Assembly (NCBI GenBank): GCA_903970295.1 | Contig: CAJCHQ010001012.1 | Location: forward strand, 1 to 8,665 | Origin: Bryobacterales bacterium | GTDB lineage: Bacteria; Cyanobacteriota; Vampirovibrionia; Obscuribacterales; Obscuribacteraceae | DNA length: 8,665 nucleotides | Reading direction: 5' to 3' | Shown: positions 5,465 through 8,665 of the stretch, piece by piece | Layout: each line of letters opens with the position of its first letter | Position numbering within the stretch: the first letter of the stretch is position 1 | Notes under the pieces: model-generated | Seen by the model: the letters and a program-made list of their open reading frames with translations, nothing else | The model's database searches: none | Told to the model about the DNA's origin: nothing | Position numbers and translations under genes: made by a program

Positions 5465-7335
5465 TCTTTCTTCTCCCCAGCCGCTGGTTGAGAAATTGGT
5501 GCATGGCTTTTGAATAGGACCTGATAGCCGCGCACATCTGCCGGTTTGACAGGATTGATCAAATGCACTCGATGACCGTCGTAGGAGACTAACACCACTC
5601 GCTCCCAGGGCACCAGGTTGTTAGCAGTGTCGTATCCGGCGTGCTTGACGTTTTTGGCGTCCATCTCGACCACCCAATTGTTTTCAAATCCAGGCGGTGT
5701 TTTTTCTTTGGATAGAACACGCAGATGTACTGTTTGCTGATTGAATGCGGTTTGGATAAAAGTGTCGTTGAGAGTAGGCGACATAAACCAATGACAGTTG
5801 TCCAGCCGTACCATAAAATACTGTGCTTGTTTATCGGGCAGAAGATACCAGCGCAGACCTTCCACCAGATGCCGCTCGAAGGCGGTTTGGGCTGACAGTC
5901 TCTGGTTGTACTGCAATCCCATAAGAGCTGCCGCTGCAGCCAAAACTGTAAAAGCTACGATAGCGGTTTGTCTGGCGGCATTCACATTTATTCTGCCAAT
6001 GCCTGAGTGCGCGATAGCGATTAGCAGACCGAAAAGACAGGGACTGACGAATTCGCCAATCATGCGAATTCTTGTTCCTGGAAACCAAACATCGCTCATT
6101 GACTCGAGTAGTACAGTCGGGATGCTGACAGCAGCAATTACAGCTAGAACCGAAAGCGCAAATTGTTTATCGCTAAAGTAGACAGTTCCGGCGTTTGCGG
6201 TGCCTACGTTTGCGCTGCCGATGCTCTTAATGCCAGTGTTTGCATTGTCAGGGCTGACTACAATAGCATCGCGTTTCCAGATTCGAGCAAAGACAAAATA
6301 GAAGCCAGCCAAAAAAGTCACGGTCGAGCCGATCAACACCGGCCGAGACCATTCCGCAATTACACCATTGAGCAGATTCGTGTAATCGACTTGCCAGAAA
6401 AGACTTTGAATCGAAGGCCAAAGTTGTTTCTTAATCAAGCGCGTGTGCAGCTCGTAACCGCTGCCCAGGGGATGGGATGTCGTCGCCCAGGAAAGCAGAT
6501 AGAGGCCAAACAAGGCGCCGAAAATGCCCGCATCCGTCGCGGCCAATTGAATTCTTCGATAGAGGGGCTGACCTGGGCTTTTCTTCAAAAGGGCAAGGCA
6601 GAAGTTGGCAAAAATGGCACCACACTGCAAGGTGTAGCTGGAAAAGGCAGCGAAAAAGACAACTACGCTGACTGCCAGGTCAGTGCCTGTACGTCGGCCG
6701 CTGTCTAAATATTTCGCGTAAAACAAAATGCTGGAAGCGGTCAGCCCTAACGCCATGAGGAAATTCCACATGATCTGTTCGTTGTAGTAATAAGAAAAAT
6801 TCCACAACAAAACTAGAATTCCGCAGGATAAAGCGAAACCTCTTTTTTTCTGATTGCCCAATTGATCGAAAAGAAAAAAAGTGATCGATGCCAGACAGAG
6901 ATCGACTAATTTGCGCACGACGTATATGCCGTAGTCGTGACCGAGAATCAGAGGCGACGCCAGAACATACCACCAGGGACTGAGGGGGTTGCGATCGTTG
7001 ATTAGCCAGAAAGCGCGCCCCACGCCGGCTCCGTGATTATTTTGCAGGAGATTGATCCAGACCCTATCCTCACCCATCGGCCAGACTTTGAGGCCGAAGC
7101 CGGTTTTGCCCAATTGCAATAAGAAAAGTAGAGCAAGGCTGGCAGCCCAAACGGCAAATATTGCCAGTAAGCAATTTCTGACGGTCAGACCAGAATTAGG
7201 CGGACGATGGTTGCCGGCAGCAATCGTATCCGGTAAAGATCCGTCTGCAGCCAGTGCCAAGTTCTGGACGTCTGTATCCGATGTCAGCGACGCAATACTT
7301 GCTTCGGTGTCGCTTAGCGGGATGGGGCTTTTCAT
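5461..7335 (-). CDS. Polytopic membrane protein, probable GT-C-like component of the glycan cluster
   Basis: I do not recognise a named family for this 624-residue protein. It has a hydrophilic N-terminal stretch of about 50 residues, about 11-12 membrane segments between 52 and 474, and a soluble C-terminal part of about 150 residues. The layout resembles the 828-aa neighbour. Acidic residues E89-D90 in MGEDRVW follow the first membrane helix, and R424 is followed by P432 at the start of a late helix, echoing R408/P415 in the neighbour. A distant GT-C glycosyltransferase is therefore likely but unproven; a flippase or polymerase-like role is the alternative. Residues 363-382 form a pentapeptide repeat in a loop between membrane segments. 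ATG 7335 is preceded directly by an in-frame TAA, so no longer start exists, and no Shine-Dalgarno is visible. It is the first gene of the four-gene cluster. Confidence 0.75.
   Translation of the reverse strand: MKSPIPLSDTEASIASLTSDTDVQNLALAADGSLPDTIAAGNHRPPNSGLTVRNCLLAIFAVWAASLALLFLLQLGKTGFGLKVWPMGEDRVWINLLQNNHGAGVGRAFWLINDRNPLSPWWYVLASPLILGHDYGIYVVRKLVDLCLASITFFLFDQLGNQKKRGFALSCGILVLLWNFSYYYNEQIMWNFLMALGLTASSILFYAKYLDSGRRTGTDLAVSVVVFFAAFSSYTLQCGAIFANFCLALLKKSPGQPLYRRIQLAATDAGIFGALFGLYLLSWATTSHPLGSGYELHTRLIKKQLWPSIQSLFWQVDYTNLLNGVIAEWSRPVLIGSTVTFLAGFYFVFARIWKRDAIVVSPDNANTGIKSIGSANVGTANAGTVYFSDKQFALSVLAVIAAVSIPTVLLESMSDVWFPGTRIRMIGEFVSPCLFGLLIAIAHSGIGRINVNAARQTAIVAFTVLAAAAALMGLQYNQRLSAQTAFERHLVEGLRWYLLPDKQAQYFMVRLDNCHWFMSPTLNDTFIQTAFNQQTVHLRVLSKEKTPPGFENNWVVEMDAKNVKHAGYDTANNLVPWERVVLVSYDGHRVHLINPVKPADVRGYQVLFKSHAPISQPAAGEKKE
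5473..5478 (-). promoter_or_regulatory. Shine-Dalgarno at the ATGA junction
   Basis: The minus strand reads GGGGAG at 5478-5473, with 8 nt before the ATG at 5464. It lies in the last codons (Gly-Glu-Lys-Lys-Glu) of the 624-aa gene, whose TGA stop (5463-5461) overlaps the next ATG by 4 bp. This is a classic arrangement for translational coupling and equimolar synthesis of the two membrane proteins. Confidence 0.7.
6191..6250 (-). repeat. Four degenerate 15-bp tandem repeats coding pentapeptides
   Basis: Four consecutive 15-bp units (6191-6205, 6206-6220, 6221-6235, 6236-6250) share the plus-strand pattern RYGTTTGCRNTGYCN. Units 1, 2 and 4 are clearly similar and unit 3 has diverged. On the coding strand they give pentads DNANT, GIKSI, GSANV and GTANA (residues 363-382 of the 624-aa protein), in a polar loop between membrane helices. 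The unit is in phase with codons, so copy-number change would leave the frame intact. Confidence 0.7.
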
Positions 7336-7412
7336 TTATCGGATAGCTGCGGCTGGCGAAATCAATCGGGCTCTGCCGCGCGTGCTGTCTGCAAGCTAGG
7401 CTCGAGTGACCA

Positions 7413-7444
7413 ATTTTAGCCTTCAGGTTACCAAGAAGACCTGA
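7413..7444 (-). promoter_or_regulatory. Operator-like dyad with possible -10 box upstream of glycan cluster
   Basis: The 164-bp gap between fabV and the 624-aa gene contains a perfect 6-bp inverted repeat TCAGGT (7423-7428) and ACCTGA (7439-7444) with a 10-bp spacer. Four bases further downstream on the minus strand is TAAAAT (7418-7413), a good -10 hexamer. The matching -35 position (7441-7436) reads GGTCTT, a poor box lying inside the dyad. This would suit a weak, regulated promoter for the cluster. No T-tract follows the dyad, so it is not a terminator. The rest of the gap (7336-7412) shows nothing I can name. Confidence 0.3.
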
Positions 7445-7467
7445 GACTGAAATCATTATTTAGGGCG

Positions 7468-7495
7468 AAAAAGCAAGCTGATGCGGCTCTAGCTT
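7468..7495 (-). terminator. Weak rho-independent terminator candidate after fabV
   Basis: Four nucleotides past the fabV stop, the minus strand can form a hairpin with arms AAGCT (7495-7491) and AGCTT (7479-7475), then GC and five T (7472-7468). The placement is right, but the stem is only 5 bp, with one possible extra wobble pair. Read-through into the glycan cluster cannot be excluded. Confidence 0.35.
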
Positions 7496-7499
7496 CGAT

Positions 7500-8665
7500 T
7501 CAGATTTTGGTCGGGTCGACGGCTTGGTCGTAATCGACGCCTGACAGCCCGAATCCAAAGAGCTTTAAGAAATTAGCCTTATAACCGTCGAAGTCAGAAA
7601 TCTGCTTAAGGTTATCGGTTGTTACTTCTTGCCAGAGTTTCGCCACGGCGGCTTGCACATCTTTGTTCATTTCTCGGTCATCGAGACGGATGCGCCCTTC
7701 CTCGTCTAGCTTGGGAGTCTTGCCGTTATACAGCTGTTCGCTGAACAGGCGGTGGATCTGCTCGATACAATCTTCGTGGAGACCTTTCTCTTTCATCACT
7801 TTGAAAAGCAATGAGATGTAGAGCGGCACCACCGGAATCGCCGAGCTAGCTTGCGTCACGACGGCTTTGTTGACAGACACGTAGGCTTTCACACCCTTGT
7901 CTTTCATGCCGGACGTGATGTTTTTGGCGGTCTGTTCGAGGTCTTTCTTAGCCTTGCCGATAGCGCCGTCTTTGTAGACTGCCCATGTCACTTCCGGGCC
8001 GATGTAGGAATAAGCCACGGTGACTGCGTTATCAGCCAGAACATCGGCTTTCTTCAAAACATCCATCCAGATTTGCCAATCTTCGCCACCCATGACCACG
8101 ACTGTATCTTCGACTTCTTTCTCGACCGCTGGCTCGATGGTTACTTCTTTGACCAATTCTTTGTCGGTGTCGAGTGTTTTGGCAGAAAAAGTCTGGCCAA
8201 TCGGTTTGAGCACGGATCGATAAGTGATGCCATCTGCGGGTCTGGTGCGCACAGGGGAGGCTAAGCTATAAACGACCAGGTCGACCTTTCCCATGTTCTT
8301 TTTGATGGCTGCGACGGTCTGTTGCTTAATTTCGTCCGAAAACGCGTCCCCATTGATGTTTCCGGCATAGAGCCCTTCCCCCTGAGCCAATTTCGCCACT
8401 GCTTCGGAGTTATACCAACCGGCTGTGGCTGGCTTTCCGGGAACTGGCAGCTTTTCGAAGAAAACACCGAGAGTATTAGCCTTGCCGCCAAAAGCGGCGG
8501 TGATGCGGGAAGCCAGTCCATAACCCGTGGAGGCACCGATCACCAGGACATTTCTGGGGGATTTTTCAATGGCACCGTGTTTTTTGACGTAATTGACTTG
8601 CTCTTGAACATGCGCAGCGCACCCTTTGGGATGAGCGGTCACGCAAATAAAACCCCGAACGCGGG
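7500..8665 (-). CDS. fabV: Enoyl-[acyl-carrier-protein] reductase FabV, 5' end beyond window
   Basis: FabV catalyses the last step of each round of type II fatty acid elongation in the cytoplasm: NADH-dependent reduction of trans-2-enoyl-ACP. It is a large SDR-type enzyme, distinct from FabI, and known members resist triclosan. The gene is cut by the window: the frame stays open to 8665, and the codons before GTG 8642 read RVRGFIC, the conserved FabV N-terminus. By comparison with the family only a handful of codons are missing. Counting that GTG as Val13, the nucleotide loop is GASTGYG (48-54), E75 in GVFFE fits NADH preference, and the Tyr-x8-Lys catalytic pair is Y235/K244. Other family signatures are GDAFSDE, VVYSLASP, VMGGEDWQ, KAVVTQASSAIP and DFDGYKANFL. 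The protein is full length at its C-terminus. The 164-bp gap suggests transcription separate from the glycan cluster. Confidence 0.96.
   Translation of the reverse strand, partial: RVRGFICVTAHPKGCAAHVQEQVNYVKKHGAIEKSPRNVLVIGASTGYGLASRITAAFGGKANTLGVFFEKLPVPGKPATAGWYNSEAVAKLAQGEGLYAGNINGDAFSDEIKQQTVAAIKKNMGKVDLVVYSLASPVRTRPADGITYRSVLKPIGQTFSAKTLDTDKELVKEVTIEPAVEKEVEDTVVVMGGEDWQIWMDVLKKADVLADNAVTVAYSYIGPEVTWAVYKDGAIGKAKKDLEQTAKNITSGMKDKGVKAYVSVNKAVVTQASSAIPVVPLYISLLFKVMKEKGLHEDCIEQIHRLFSEQLYNGKTPKLDEEGRIRLDDREMNKDVQAAVAKLWQEVTTDNLKQISDFDGYKANFLKLFGFGLSGVDYDQAVDPTKI

Noticed and set aside
6163..6708. 181-aa open frame on the plus strand
   Set aside because: It is antisense to the 624-aa membrane-protein gene, its translation shows no domain or membrane pattern, and the minus frame has clear protein-like hydrophobic periodicity.
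7196..7456. 86-aa minus-strand frame across the intergenic gap upstream of the membrane-protein gene
   Set aside because: It runs into the 624-aa gene in another frame, has no Shine-Dalgarno and looks random in composition.
7851..8264. 137-aa plus-strand frame rich in Phe, Asp and His
   Set aside because: It is the antisense shadow of fabV; the composition follows from the complement of conserved FabV codons.
8640..8642. GTG at 8642 as the fabV start
   Set aside because: Upstream in-frame codons still encode the conserved FabV N-terminus (RVRGFIC), so this GTG is an internal valine and the true start is outside the window.
1..8665. Defence system, CRISPR array, mobile element or RNA gene
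   Set aside because: No spaced direct repeats, transposase, terminal inverted repeats, tRNA cloverleaf or rRNA-like sequence was seen; gaps between genes are all under 170 bp.

Overview
All six genes in this 8.7 kb bacterial window lie on the minus strand, so transcription runs from high to low coordinates. Coding is dense, base composition is near 50% GC by eye, and starts are ATG or GTG with Shine-Dalgarno sites at several genes. FabV-type enoyl reductase, GT-C membrane glycosyltransferases and a FkbM methyltransferase fit a bacterium that builds surface glycans, probably one with a Gram-negative style envelope. No marker here fixes the phylum, so I do not name one.

Layout in transcription order. 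(1) 8665-7500: fabV, enoyl-ACP reductase, cut at its 5' end by the window edge by only a few codons. A weak terminator-like hairpin follows it. (2) 7499-7336: a 164-bp gap with an operator-like dyad and a possible -10 box. (3) 7335-695: a compact four-gene surface-glycan cluster: a 624-aa polytopic membrane protein, an 828-aa GT-C glycosyltransferase with a large C-terminal ectodomain (ATGA overlap), a GT-B glycosyltransferase (20-bp gap) and a FkbM-family methyltransferase with an N-terminal coiled coil (47-bp overlap). The tight spacing suggests one transcript. (4) 694-557: a 138-bp gap with a weak terminator candidate, a good sigma70-like promoter and a dyad. (5) 556-1: an ArsR-family repressor gene overlapping the start of an AHSA1/SRPBCC-domain gene that runs off the window, a gene pairing often seen in bacteria.

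A plausible joint role for the cluster is assembly and decoration of an envelope glycan. The cytoplasmic GT-B enzyme would add sugars to a nucleotide- or lipid-linked precursor, and the FkbM enzyme would O-methylate a sugar or other hydroxyl. The GT-C enzyme, probably with the related-looking 624-aa protein, would transfer sugars from a polyprenyl-phosphate donor on the outer face of the membrane. This is inferred from family membership and gene order. No substrate can be read from the sequence.

I found no tRNA, rRNA, CRISPR array, insertion sequence or phage gene. The most unusual material is the pair of coupled large membrane proteins (one with two likely beta-sandwich ectodomain modules), a 15-bp tandem repeat coding for pentapeptides in a loop of the other, and the coiled-coil extension on the methyltransferase.
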